Both the position numbers and the translations under genes were made by a program. Shown in pieces: positions 34,765 through 42,970 of a stretch of DNA of 51,981 nucleotides. This DNA comes from an uncultured Eubacterium sp. (GTDB taxonomy: Bacteria > Bacillota > Clostridia > Lachnospirales > Lachnospiraceae). The stretch is taken from contig USBB01000016.1 in assembly GCA_900552795.1 (NCBI GenBank), forward strand, positions 1 through 51,981. The letters run 5' to 3'. The notes under the pieces are model-generated. The model was not told where the DNA came from. It ran no database searches and was given only the letters and a program-made list of their open reading frames with translations. The first letter of the stretch is position 1; each line of letters begins with the position of its first letter.

Positions 34765-35919
34765 ATGGAAAAGATAAGGGTGGCACTTATTGGTGCGGGT
34801 TCTATGGGCAAAAAGTATGCTCAGTTTATTGCAGTGGGTAAGGTAGAACGTATGGAGCTTACCGCTGTTGTTGCAAGAAACAGTGAAACGAAAAAATGGG
34901 CGGAAAGCCTGATGAATGAAAATGGAGTAAAACCATTTATTTATAACAGTGTTGATGAATTGTACGAAAATCCTGAAAATTATGATGCAGTTATTATTGT
35001 GACACCGCATAAAACACATCCTGAATTTGCAAACAGGGCTTTTGAGCTTGGAAAACATGTAATGTGTGATAAACCAGCAGGAATAACAGCAGCTCAGGCT
35101 GTACAGATGTCTGAAAATGCAGAAAAAGCAGGACTTATATATAGCGTTATGTTTCATCAGAGAATGTATGATAAGTATATAAGAATAAAGCAGATACTAA
35201 AATCAGGAGAAATCGGTGATTTATCCCGTGTTATGCTTGTAAATTCAAGATATTTAAGAACAGCTCGTTATCATAATTCTGCAGGCTGGAGAAGCAGCTG
35301 GAACGGAGAGGGCGGAGGTGCGCTTATTAATCAGGGGGCGCATATTCTTGACATATGGCAGTGGCTGTTTGGCATGCCTGAAAAGATATTTGCTGATATT
35401 CCATTTGGAAAATATAATGATTTTTTTGTGGATGATGAAGCTACAATTCATATGAGGTATGATAATAATATGACAGCGGTATTTATTCTTACGACAGGCG
35501 AGGCTGTGTGGGAGGAGCGTCTTGATATTATAGGTACGAAAGGAAAACTTTCGCTTTGTGATGATGAACTTTATATCTGGAAATACAGCGAGGATTCATT
35601 AAGATATATAAGAACAGCGCAGGTAAATTCAAGAGAGAATCTGGATGTTATACAAAGTTCTGAGCATTTTGAAAAGACGGGTGAGCCATATGCTCAGATG
35701 CTTGACAATTTTGCTGAGGCTGTATTAATGAATGACAAAGATGTTTTGGTGTCACAAGGCAAAGATGCCGTTAATCAGATTATGCTGACAAATGCAGCGT
35801 ATTATTCAGCTTTAAAGGAACAGCAGATAACGCTTCCTCTTAATTTGGATAAATACGATGAAATGTATGAAAAGTGTTGTGAGTATGAGAGGGAGCATTT
35901 AAAACAGGACTGTAATTGA
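34765..35919 (+). CDS. Gfo/Idh/MocA family oxidoreductase
   Basis: The ATG at 34765 follows GGAG. The 384-residue protein has a normal Rossmann motif GAGSMGKKYAQ and the catalytic lysine in CDKPAG (Lys103). The family C-terminal domain carries GGGALINQGAHILDIWQWLFG with its His. It should oxidise or reduce a sugar, inositol or related hydroxyl with NAD(P). The substrate is not apparent. It follows a Thr95-variant paralogue and is probably co-transcribed with it. Unusually for the family, no sugar transporter is adjacent. Confidence 0.92.
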   Translation: MEKIRVALIGAGSMGKKYAQFIAVGKVERMELTAVVARNSETKKWAESLMNENGVKPFIYNSVDELYENPENYDAVIIVTPHKTHPEFANRAFELGKHVMCDKPAGITAAQAVQMSENAEKAGLIYSVMFHQRMYDKYIRIKQILKSGEIGDLSRVMLVNSRYLRTARYHNSAGWRSSWNGEGGGALINQGAHILDIWQWLFGMPEKIFADIPFGKYNDFFVDDEATIHMRYDNNMTAVFILTTGEAVWEERLDIIGTKGKLSLCDDELYIWKYSEDSLRYIRTAQVNSRENLDVIQSSEHFEKTGEPYAQMLDNFAEAVLMNDKDVLVSQGKDAVNQIMLTNAAYYSALKEQQITLPLNLDKYDEMYEKCCEYEREHLKQDCN

Positions 35920-35944
35920 TTTGAAATACAGGATTTGATATAAT
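35916..35944 (+). promoter_or_regulatory. Promoter for the LiaF-like protein gene
   Basis: TTGATT (35916-35921), 17 bp, TATAAT (35939-35944) with TGA as an extended -10. The -35 box overlaps the stop codon of the preceding oxidoreductase gene. The ribosome site AAGGAGG lies before the ATG. Confidence 0.65.
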
Positions 35945-35992
35945 TATGAAAATAATTGTGTATAGTTATGATGACAAAAAAGGAGGATTAAT

Positions 35993-36523
35993 ATGGCAAA
36001 GAAAAAGTTATTAAAAGCAGCAATCGGGGTTGGAGCAGTTGCAGTTGCAGGCAAGGTTGCATATGATAAATACAAGGTTGTAAAGGCAAGTTTTGATAAA
36101 GAAGAAAAAGACAGTGCATATGATGAAGTTAAAAAATATAACGCAATATTTGCAAATAAGCTTGTGGAAGTAAAAGACGAGGAGTTTACAGGCTGTGAGG
36201 TGAAGAGTATCTGTGCAAATACTGTTATTGATTTAAGCTTTGCCACATTTGAAAAAGATACGTATCTTAATTTTTCAAGTACTTTAAGCAGTGTTAAGAT
36301 TATTCTTCCTGAGGGCGTAAATGTGTCATATGATATTGATTCAAATTTCAGCAAGATAAAGAATTATGTTGATATTACAAATGAAGAGGGAATTCATACC
36401 GTATATATTATAGGTAAGTCAGTTGTAAGTAATATCGAGATACTTCCTATGAATTTTTATATTGATGACGACATGCAGGAAGACGATTTTGAGGATTTTG
36501 ATGAATGTGAAGACTGTGAATAA
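35993..36523 (+). CDS. Hypothetical envelope-associated protein, LiaF-like fold suspected
   Basis: This 176-residue protein starts with a basic, weakly hydrophobic segment (KKKLLKAAIGVGAVAVAGKVAYDKY) that could be a membrane association helix. A middle beta-rich domain follows (VIDLSFATFEKDTYLNFSST, then VKIILPEGVNVSYDID), which recalls the DUF2154/LiaF beta-helix. The last 20 residues are very acidic (DDDMQEDDFEDFDECEDCE). AAGGAGG precedes the ATG. It has its own promoter and stands alone. No function is claimed. Confidence 0.55.
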   Translation: MAKKKLLKAAIGVGAVAVAGKVAYDKYKVVKASFDKEEKDSAYDEVKKYNAIFANKLVEVKDEEFTGCEVKSICANTVIDLSFATFEKDTYLNFSSTLSSVKIILPEGVNVSYDIDSNFSKIKNYVDITNEEGIHTVYIIGKSVVSNIEILPMNFYIDDDMQEDDFEDFDECEDCE

Positions 36524-36547
36524 ATATAAATAAATTTTAATTTAAGC

Positions 36548-36576
36548 TTTACAAAAGCTTTATAAACTACTATAAT
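36548..36576 (+). promoter_or_regulatory. Promoter of the folate transporter transcript
   Basis: TTTACA (36548-36553), 17 bp, TATAAT (36571-36576). Transcription would begin about 20 bases before the riboswitch. Confidence 0.75.
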
Positions 36577-36599
36577 GTACAAGACTAATAAAATTTAAA

Positions 36600-36704
36600 G
36601 CAGAGTAGAATTGTGCGCGTTAAGTGCCCAGTGAACAGGGAGTTGTCATTGGGACGAAGAGTGAAATTATCTTGCGGTGCATGGTTCGCATCCCGCTGCT
36701 GCAT
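36600..36704 (+). promoter_or_regulatory. Tetrahydrofolate (THF) riboswitch
   Basis: The conserved THF riboswitch elements are present in order: GCAGAGTAGA, GCGCGTTAAGTGCC, GTGAACAGGGAGTTGTC, the closing GGGACGAAGAG, and GCGGTGCATGG...GCATCCCGCTGC. The terminal GCAG and CTGC ends pair as P1. It senses reduced folates and controls the gene for a folate transporter component directly downstream, the known association for this class. Confidence 0.93.
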
Positions 36705-36742
36705 ATTGTATTTATAACCACGAAAGATATAACGATTATAAT

Positions 36743-36781
36743 TACCTCTTATGTAGAGCGAATGCTACTGCAAAGGAGGTA
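36743..36781 (+). promoter_or_regulatory. Ribosome-site-sequestering hairpin (riboswitch expression platform)
   Basis: TACCTC (36743-36748) is the exact complement of GAGGTA (36776-36781), which contains the ribosome site of folT. An inner GTAG/CTAC pairing helps the hairpin. When folate binds upstream this hairpin can hide the site, giving translational control. No terminator-like T-run is present. Confidence 0.7.
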
Positions 36782-36787
36782 TTTTTT

Positions 36788-37345
36788 ATGAAATTTTTGA
36801 AACAATTTGTTGAATCAGCGAAGGAATTTAAGCACATTAAATCGATTGTAATGGCTGCGCTTTTAGTTGCATTGCATACGGTTCTGGCATTTTTTGTGTC
36901 ATTTCAGGTTACGCCGACACTTCGAATATCATTGTCATTTCTTACAAATGTCGTGACGGGCTGTCTTTTTGGTCCGGTTATGGGATTTTTGTGCGGAGGC
37001 GTAGGAGATATTATTCAGTTTATACTCAAGCCTGTAGGACCATTTTTCCCAGGTTGGACATTTAATGCAGCTTTGGCAGGTCTTATATACGGATGCTTTT
37101 TTTATAATAAGTTTCCGACAAAGGCGTTTGATGTTAAGTTTTTTGTAAGATGTGTGCTTGTTCTTACATTTGATACACTTCTTGTAAATGTATTTTTTGG
37201 AACATTATGGACATCAATAATGTTTGGAAAAGGTTTCTGGTTCTATTTTACGAGCAGAGCAATAAAAAATCTTGTGCAGCTTCCAATAAATATAATACTT
37301 ACTTATTATGTTTTGTGGTTTACAAAGTCATTAAAAAACATTTAA
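36788..37345 (+). CDS. folT: Folate ECF transporter S component
   Basis: The product is 185 residues with about five to six membrane helices and the S-component stretch GPVMGFLCGGVGDIIQFILKPVGPFFPGWTFNAALAG. The start ATG at 36788 follows AAAGGAGG; a longer frame from 36677 would run through the riboswitch. It binds folate and works with the shared ECF energy module (EcfA1, EcfA2, EcfT), which is encoded elsewhere. Regulation by the THF riboswitch upstream fits a folate salvage role. Confidence 0.93.
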   Translation: MKFLKQFVESAKEFKHIKSIVMAALLVALHTVLAFFVSFQVTPTLRISLSFLTNVVTGCLFGPVMGFLCGGVGDIIQFILKPVGPFFPGWTFNAALAGLIYGCFFYNKFPTKAFDVKFFVRCVLVLTFDTLLVNVFFGTLWTSIMFGKGFWFYFTSRAIKNLVQLPINIILTYYVLWFTKSLKNI

Positions 37346-37364
37346 ATTGAAATGGGAGAAATAT

Positions 37365-37904
37365 ATGAAAAAAATAATAATAGCTTCTGATATTCATGGT
37401 TCTGCGTATTACTGTCGTAAGCTGCTTGAACGTTACAAGGAAGAGCAGGCTGATATGCTTGTGCTGCTTGGAGATATATTATATCATGGACCGCGCAATG
37501 ATTTGCCGGAAGAATATGCACCTAAGGAAGTTATTGCCATGTTAAATCCGCTTAAGAATGAAATTATGTGTGTCCGCGGAAATTGTGATACACAGGTGGA
37601 TCAGATGGTTCTTGACTTTAATGTTTTGTGTGAACAGGCTGCAATTTATATAAATGACAGAAAGCTTGTGCTTGTACACGGACATGAGCTTGACGAAAAG
37701 AAGATGCCGGCTCTCGCAGATGACAGCTATTTGGTTTGCGGACATACACATGTGCCAAAGTTTGAAAAAAGAGATTTTTATACTTATGTAAATCCAGGTT
37801 CTGTTTCAATTCCTAAAGAAAACAGTGCTAACAGCTATATAGTGTTATCTGACAAATTTTATTGGAAAGACATCGACGGAAATGTTTATATGACAGCAGA
37901 ATAA
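37365..37904 (+). CDS. YfcE-like metallophosphoesterase
   Basis: The ATG at 37365 follows GGGAG. The 179-residue protein carries the five metallophosphoesterase motifs: SDIHGS, LGDILYHGPR, VRGNCD, LVHGHE and CGHTHVPKFE, with the expected spacing. YfcE-type enzymes are Mn2+-dependent phosphodiesterases with unclear natural substrates. It is 19 bp downstream of folT and may share its riboswitch-controlled transcript, though no folate link is known. Confidence 0.93.
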   Translation: MKKIIIASDIHGSAYYCRKLLERYKEEQADMLVLLGDILYHGPRNDLPEEYAPKEVIAMLNPLKNEIMCVRGNCDTQVDQMVLDFNVLCEQAAIYINDRKLVLVHGHELDEKKMPALADDSYLVCGHTHVPKFEKRDFYTYVNPGSVSIPKENSANSYIVLSDKFYWKDIDGNVYMTAE

Positions 37905-37996
37905 ATAATAATTTTTTATATTTATTTAATTGATTTTGCACTTTGTTATGGTACAGTATTTATAGTTATTTAAAGAAAGGTATAGATATAGATATC

Positions 37997-38401
37997 ATGG
38001 GAAAGATTAAGAATGCAATGATGAGATTTATGCAGGGCAGATATGGTATGGATCATTTGTCAAGGGCACTCGCGTATGTGTCGCTTGCGATGCTTATAAT
38101 TACATTGTTCTGGCATAATTCGCTTGTTTATATAATTGCAGTTGCACTTATGTTTTATACATATTTCAGAGTGTTTTCAAGAAATATATCAAAAAGATAC
38201 AGCGAAAATCAGGCTTATTTACGTTTTAAGTACAGAATTTTCGGTAAGTTTAATAATTCAAAGGCCCGTTTTAAGGATTCAAAGACTCATAAGATATTTA
38301 AGTGTCCGGCCTGCTCTCAGAAGATAAGAGTTCCAAGAGGAAAAGGCCGGATTAGCATAAAGTGTCCGAAGTGCCGGATAGAATTTATAAAAAAGACATG
38401 A
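37997..38401 (+). CDS. Membrane protein with C-terminal zinc ribbon
   Basis: The protein is 134 residues from the ATG at 37997, but the ribosome site is weak (AAAGG lies too far upstream), so the start is uncertain. It has one or two membrane helices (about residues 24-58) and a C-terminal zinc ribbon with two CxxC knuckles (CPAC and CPKC) about 20 residues apart. It resembles small Firmicute zinc-ribbon membrane proteins of unknown role. A hairpin terminator follows. Confidence 0.7.
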   Translation: MGKIKNAMMRFMQGRYGMDHLSRALAYVSLAMLIITLFWHNSLVYIIAVALMFYTYFRVFSRNISKRYSENQAYLRFKYRIFGKFNNSKARFKDSKTHKIFKCPACSQKIRVPRGKGRISIKCPKCRIEFIKKT

Positions 38402-38408
38402 CACAATA

Positions 38409-39476
38409 TTAAAGTTCAGCAGGAAGCGACCAGCTTTCTGCTCTTTTTTTATACTCGTCACGATTGTGAAGATAAATCTCTTTAAGTCTGATATCACCGC
38501 TTTCGTCTGCAAGCTGCAAGAGACGGTCGTAGCAGTCAGCAAGACGAAACAGCGGTATATCGCCTGCAGAACGTATATTTAATATGCTTGAGGTTTCGTC
38601 TGCTGCATTTATAAACCACAAAACAGCCTCCGCATAATCATTTTTATTGTAATAGTATTCGCCAAGTTCTGTACATATTTCACTGCATGGGTCAACAGCA
38701 ATATCCTTAAGGCATATTTTGAAAAATTCATGCTCATTGCCGGTTATACGGTAAATATGTGCCAAAATACAGTTTATTGCTTTTACACATTCAGTGTCGG
38801 TGAATTCTTTTGAGAGGTTGTCTGTAAAAATGTCTGAAACTGCTATAAAATCATTGTCATTGCCGGAAATAAGCAGCTCTTTGCAAAACATCTTAAGGAC
38901 ATACTTTTCAAGACGCACTCCTGATTTGACCGCATTTATAAATATTGCAAAATCTCTTTTTTCATGGCGGCCTGCAGGCATATGAAGAATTTCAATGTCG
39001 CTGTCAAATACAATCGGCTGCAGACGCACTGTTTCATGAATCGGAGATACCCATTTAAAGGTTCTTAGACGTTTAAAAAGCTTTGGCCTGTATTCTTTTA
39101 TGCAGTTGTACACTGTATTGTATTCGGGAGGCGTTACGTATTTCATCTGGACTATATCTACATCATAGTCGAGAACCTGTTTTAATTTGAGAAATTCTGA
39201 TTTATTTTTGTCATCAAGAACTTCGTCCGCATCTGCGGTAAAAATATAGTCGCAGGAAGCTTTATCAAATGCAAAATTTCTTGCAGCAGCAAAATCGCTG
39301 CACCATTTGTAATCATATATTTTGTCGGTGTACTGTGCTGCAATTTTTTTGGTGTTGTCGGATGAGCCTGTATCAACAATTATTATTTCATCAAAAAGAC
39401 CTTTGTAAGATTCAAGGCAGCGGCTAAGTAAAGCTTCCTCATTTTTAACTATCATGCACATAGATATACTTACCAT
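38409..39476 (-). CDS. Glycosyltransferase family 2 protein
   Basis: The start MVSISM at 39476 follows CGGAGG; the in-frame codons upstream overlap that site. The 355-residue protein has a GT-A fold: SMCMIVKNEE with VDTGSSDNT (nucleotide binding), then a CDYIFTADADEVLD block holding the DxD motif. The C-terminal 150 residues are helical and look like TPR repeats (ELGEYYYNKNDYAEAVLWFINAADE). Such proteins transfer sugars to glycans or proteins. The acceptor and sugar are unknown. Confidence 0.9.
   Translation of the reverse strand: MVSISMCMIVKNEEALLSRCLESYKGLFDEIIIVDTGSSDNTKKIAAQYTDKIYDYKWCSDFAAARNFAFDKASCDYIFTADADEVLDDKNKSEFLKLKQVLDYDVDIVQMKYVTPPEYNTVYNCIKEYRPKLFKRLRTFKWVSPIHETVRLQPIVFDSDIEILHMPAGRHEKRDFAIFINAVKSGVRLEKYVLKMFCKELLISGNDNDFIAVSDIFTDNLSKEFTDTECVKAINCILAHIYRITGNEHEFFKICLKDIAVDPCSEICTELGEYYYNKNDYAEAVLWFINAADETSSILNIRSAGDIPLFRLADCYDRLLQLADESGDIRLKEIYLHNRDEYKKRAESWSLPAEL
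38418..38450 (+). terminator. Terminator after the zinc-ribbon gene
   Basis: AGCAGGAAGC and GCTTTCTGCT pair with one G-U pair around a 5-base loop, followed by CTTTTTTT. It lies inside the last codons of the convergent glycosyltransferase gene. Confidence 0.8.
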
Positions 39477-39571
39477 ATTCATCCTCCGTTTCATATTAAT
39501 TATAAAATTATTTTGATGTATTTAAATTCAAAAGTCAACAGTAATCATAGATTTGGCATTTTAACACATAA

Positions 39572-39609
39572 GCCATATACTTGATTTAAGTATGGCCTGA
39601 AAGTATAAT
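39572..39609 (+). promoter_or_regulatory. Promoter with overlapping palindromic operator
   Basis: TTGATT (39581-39586), 17 bp, TATAAT (39604-39609) forms a good sigma-A promoter. A palindrome, GCCATA-T-ACTT and AAGTATGGC (39572-39596), overlaps the -35 box. This suggests a repressor, perhaps the winged-helix protein encoded just downstream. Confidence 0.65.
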
Positions 39610-39651
39610 ATTTTAAGAAAAAGTGTAAAATGTGTGCGGAGATAGGTTTGT

Positions 39652-40431
39652 ATGGCTCAGATTAAGAGAAAAGCTTTGGAAGAAGAATATATTATGCATG
39701 GTGAATTTTTGTTATCATGTGAAAAGATAATCGGTAAAAAGCATGATGATAAGGGAATAGGAACATTGGCTGAAAAAACGGTTCATGGAGTTCTTAAGAA
39801 TTTTTTTGAGCCTGACGAGGATAATCAGGAGGTTGCACTGAATGGGTATTTTGCTGATATATATAACGAAAACGGTGTTATTGAAATTCAGACTGCCGGT
39901 TTTAATAAATTAAGAGAAAAGCTTGCAGTGTTTCTGAATTATTATCCTGTGACTATAGTGTATCCTATGCCTTTTAATAAATGGGTTTCGTGGATTGATA
40001 CAAAGACGGGCGAGGCAGGGGCAAAAAGAATGTCGCCGAGACATTTCAGCGAATATGATGCGTTTTTTGAGCTTTATAAAATAAAGTCATATCTTTTAAA
40101 TCCTAATTTAAGAATAAAGCTTGTTCTTATGGATATGGAGGAGTATAAGCTGCTGAACGGATGGAATTCAACGAAAAAGAAAGGTGCACAAAGGTATGAC
40201 AGAATACCTGTCGGAATACGCAAAATTATAGATATTGAACAGCCGGAAGATTATATACAGTTTATACCGTATGAGCTTGAGGAAAAATTTACATCAGAAG
40301 ATTTCGCGCGTGCGGCAAAGATAGGGAAAGATACGGCAAGACTGACACTCAATATTTTGTATTATGTCGGTGCAGTAAACAGAGTTGGCAAAAGCGGCAA
40401 TTCAATAATTTACAGTGTTAATGAAAAATAG
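39652..40431 (+). CDS. Putative PD-(D/E)XK nuclease-like protein with winged-helix tail
   Basis: This 259-residue protein is of no named family. Residues 36-80 look like a restriction-type nuclease core: Glu41 (LAEKTVHGVL), Asp69 (GYFADIY) and an E-x-Q motif at 78-80 (IEIQTAGFNKLREKL). A WNSTKKKGAQRYD segment follows in the middle. The last 50 residues read like a winged helix (FTSEDFARAAKIGKDTARLTLNIL, then YVGAVNRVGKSGNS). It is 42 bp ahead of the helicase gene on the same strand, so they form a pair. Either nuclease or transcription factor activity is possible. Confidence 0.55.
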   Translation: MAQIKRKALEEEYIMHGEFLLSCEKIIGKKHDDKGIGTLAEKTVHGVLKNFFEPDEDNQEVALNGYFADIYNENGVIEIQTAGFNKLREKLAVFLNYYPVTIVYPMPFNKWVSWIDTKTGEAGAKRMSPRHFSEYDAFFELYKIKSYLLNPNLRIKLVLMDMEEYKLLNGWNSTKKKGAQRYDRIPVGIRKIIDIEQPEDYIQFIPYELEEKFTSEDFARAAKIGKDTARLTLNILYYVGAVNRVGKSGNSIIYSVNEK

Positions 40432-40473
40432 TACTGATTGATAAGTGATAAATCTGCGGAATGGAGGATTATT

Positions 40474-42906
40474 ATGTATGTTATTAAAGATAATATATTA
40501 AAAATATCAGTGCGAAATCTTGTTGAATTTATATTAAGAAGCGGAGATATAAGTTCCGGTACAGGAGGTATATCTGATGTGTCGGTAATGCAGGAGGGGG
40601 CAAGACTACACAGGAAAATACAAAAGTCAATGGGTGACAGATACCATAGCGAGGTACCGTTAAGGCTTATGATACCGAAAGAAAGCATTGAAGACGGGGA
40701 TTATGCTTATGAAACAGAGTATTACATATGTCTTGAGGGGAGAGCTGACGGAATTATATGCAATCTGGAAGAAAATTCTGAGGGGGAAAAGACACCAGCG
40801 TCGGATGTTGTGATTGATGAGATAAAAACTATGCAGGCTGGGTTTGAAAAGCTTGATGAGCCTGTATACGTGCATAAAGCTCAGGCAATGTGCTACGGAT
40901 ATATATATGCCCTTCAAAAATCTCTTGAAAATATAGGAATACAGATAACTTATATGGATGCAGATACAGAGCAGATTAAAAGGTTTAAGCAGGATTATAC
41001 GTTTGAACAGATAAGTGAATGGTTTAACTCTTTAATAGCAAAATTTATGCGTTGGAGTGATTTTGTATTTGAATGGAGAAAGAAAAGACAACAGTCCATA
41101 CAGAATATGCAGTTTCCTTTTGATTACAGGAAGGGCCAGAGGGACTTGGTTGTAAGCGTTTACAGATGTATAAGCAGCGGAGATAATCTGTATATACAGG
41201 CACCAACCGGAGTTGGAAAGACAATTTCTACTGTTTTTCCGGCAGTTGCGGCTATGGGTCAGGAATTTGCCGATAAAATATTTTATCTTACATCAAAGTC
41301 AATAACGAGGACTGTCGCAAAAGATACATTTTTGATTCTTAAAAATAATGGCCTTAATATAAGGACGGTAACGCTGACGGCGCGTGATAAAATATGCTGC
41401 ATGGATGAAAGAAAATGTGAGCCTGACAAGTGTCCTTATGCGAAAGGGCATTTTGACAGGGTAAATGACGCTGTATATGATTTGATTACAAACTGTGATG
41501 ATATAGACAGAAATGAGATTTTATTATACGCAGAAAAATATAATGTATGTCCTTTTGAGATGGCACTTGATGTCTCGTACTGGTGTGATGCGATAATATG
41601 CGATTATAATTATGTATTTGACCCTAATGTTGCATTAAAAAGATATTTTGCATCTGCCGCAAAGGCCGATTATATTTTCCTTGTAGATGAAGCTCATAAT
41701 CTTGTGGACAGAGCACGTGAAATGTACAGCGCGGCGATAAAAAAAGAAGATTTTCTTAAGGTAAAAAGAAAAGTTAAGGATTGGGATAGGAAGCTTGCAT
41801 CGCAGCTTGAACGATGTAATAAAGAAATGCTTGCTATGAAAAGACAGTGTGATACGTATAAGGTAATAGATGTATTAGGCAGGCTTCCTGAGTATTTAAC
41901 ATATGCGTATACGGGATTTCAAAAATTTCTTGAAAGAAACAGGGGCAATCAGATACCGCAGGAAATAATGGACTTATTTTTTTCAATAAGGCATTTTCTT
42001 AATATGTATGATTGTTCAGATACGGGTTATGTAATTTATTCTGAGCATAATGCTGAGGGAGAGTTCCTCGTAAGATTATACTGTGTTGACCCGTCGAATA
42101 ATATAAAAGAAAGGCTGGCACAGGGAAGAAGTACGGTGTTTTTTTCGGCGACTCTTCTTCCTGTAAATTATTTTAAGGAAATGTTGTCAGGTAATATTAA
42201 TGATTATGCAGTATATGCACTGTCGCCGTTTGATACTGGCAACAGGTGCGTTATTGTCGGAAGAGACGTAAGCAGCAGATATACAAGGCGCGGAATTAAG
42301 GAATATGAAAAAATAAGCAGATATATTGAACATATTGTTAAGGCTCACCCCGGAAAGTATATGGTATTTTTTCCGTCATATACATATATGGAAGCTGTTT
42401 ATGAGCAATTTTTTGCAATGTATTCAGATAAAATAAGAGTGGTTATGCAGGACCGTTTTATGAAGGAAAGCGACAAGGAGGAGTTTCTTTCACTGTTTAG
42501 CGACAGCGATATAGAAGGCTCACTTATAGGCTTTTGTGTAAATGGGGGAATATTTTCAGAGGGGATTGATTTAAAAAATGAAAGTCTTATAGGAACTGTT
42601 ATAGTGGGAACAGGATTGCCTATGGTCTGCCGTGAGCGCGAAATACTTAAAAATTATTTTGATGAGTGCGGCAGAGACGGTTATGCTTATTCTTATATTT
42701 ATCCCGGGATGAATAAGGTGCTGCAGGCAGCAGGACGCGTCATTAGAACAGAGCAGGATAAGGGTGTTATAATTTTGCTTGATGACAGATTCCTTACGCG
42801 CGATTACGTCAACCTGTATCCGAGAGAGTGGGATAAGATACACAATACGACGCTTGAAAATGTTGGCTGTTTATTGTCAGATTTTTGGAAAAATTTAGTG
42901 CAATAA
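40474..42906 (+). CDS. Cas4-like nuclease fused to XPD/DinG-type helicase
   Basis: The ATG at 40474 follows GGAGG. The 810-residue protein joins two parts. Residues 40-150 form a RecB/Cas4-like nuclease: His46, Asp92 (EGRADG), Glu116-x-Lys118 (DEIKT), Gln137 and Tyr141. From about 215 a superfamily 2 helicase follows: Walker A APTGVGKT (243-250), DEAH (405-408) and VFFSATLLP. Cysteines at 308/309, 315, 320 and 359 could bind an XPD-like iron-sulfur cluster. It should unwind DNA 5' to 3' and may cut it. No CRISPR array is present. The protein encoded upstream is a likely partner. Confidence 0.88.
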   Translation: MYVIKDNILKISVRNLVEFILRSGDISSGTGGISDVSVMQEGARLHRKIQKSMGDRYHSEVPLRLMIPKESIEDGDYAYETEYYICLEGRADGIICNLEENSEGEKTPASDVVIDEIKTMQAGFEKLDEPVYVHKAQAMCYGYIYALQKSLENIGIQITYMDADTEQIKRFKQDYTFEQISEWFNSLIAKFMRWSDFVFEWRKKRQQSIQNMQFPFDYRKGQRDLVVSVYRCISSGDNLYIQAPTGVGKTISTVFPAVAAMGQEFADKIFYLTSKSITRTVAKDTFLILKNNGLNIRTVTLTARDKICCMDERKCEPDKCPYAKGHFDRVNDAVYDLITNCDDIDRNEILLYAEKYNVCPFEMALDVSYWCDAIICDYNYVFDPNVALKRYFASAAKADYIFLVDEAHNLVDRAREMYSAAIKKEDFLKVKRKVKDWDRKLASQLERCNKEMLAMKRQCDTYKVIDVLGRLPEYLTYAYTGFQKFLERNRGNQIPQEIMDLFFSIRHFLNMYDCSDTGYVIYSEHNAEGEFLVRLYCVDPSNNIKERLAQGRSTVFFSATLLPVNYFKEMLSGNINDYAVYALSPFDTGNRCVIVGRDVSSRYTRRGIKEYEKISRYIEHIVKAHPGKYMVFFPSYTYMEAVYEQFFAMYSDKIRVVMQDRFMKESDKEEFLSLFSDSDIEGSLIGFCVNGGIFSEGIDLKNESLIGTVIVGTGLPMVCREREILKNYFDECGRDGYAYSYIYPGMNKVLQAAGRVIRTEQDKGVIILLDDRFLTRDYVNLYPREWDKIHNTTLENVGCLLSDFWKNLVQ

Positions 42907-42970
42907 ACAGACATTTATTGTATAATATATATAACTATTAACGTGTTGTTTTAATTTTGGGGAAATTCAT

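Noticed and set aside
36677..36787. N-terminal extension of the folate transporter gene
   Set aside because: These codons lie in the riboswitch and its expression platform; the ATG at 36788 has a full AAAGGAGG site.
40474..42906. CRISPR-associated function suggested by the Cas4-like domain
   Set aside because: No repeat-spacer array and no other cas gene occurs anywhere in the window.
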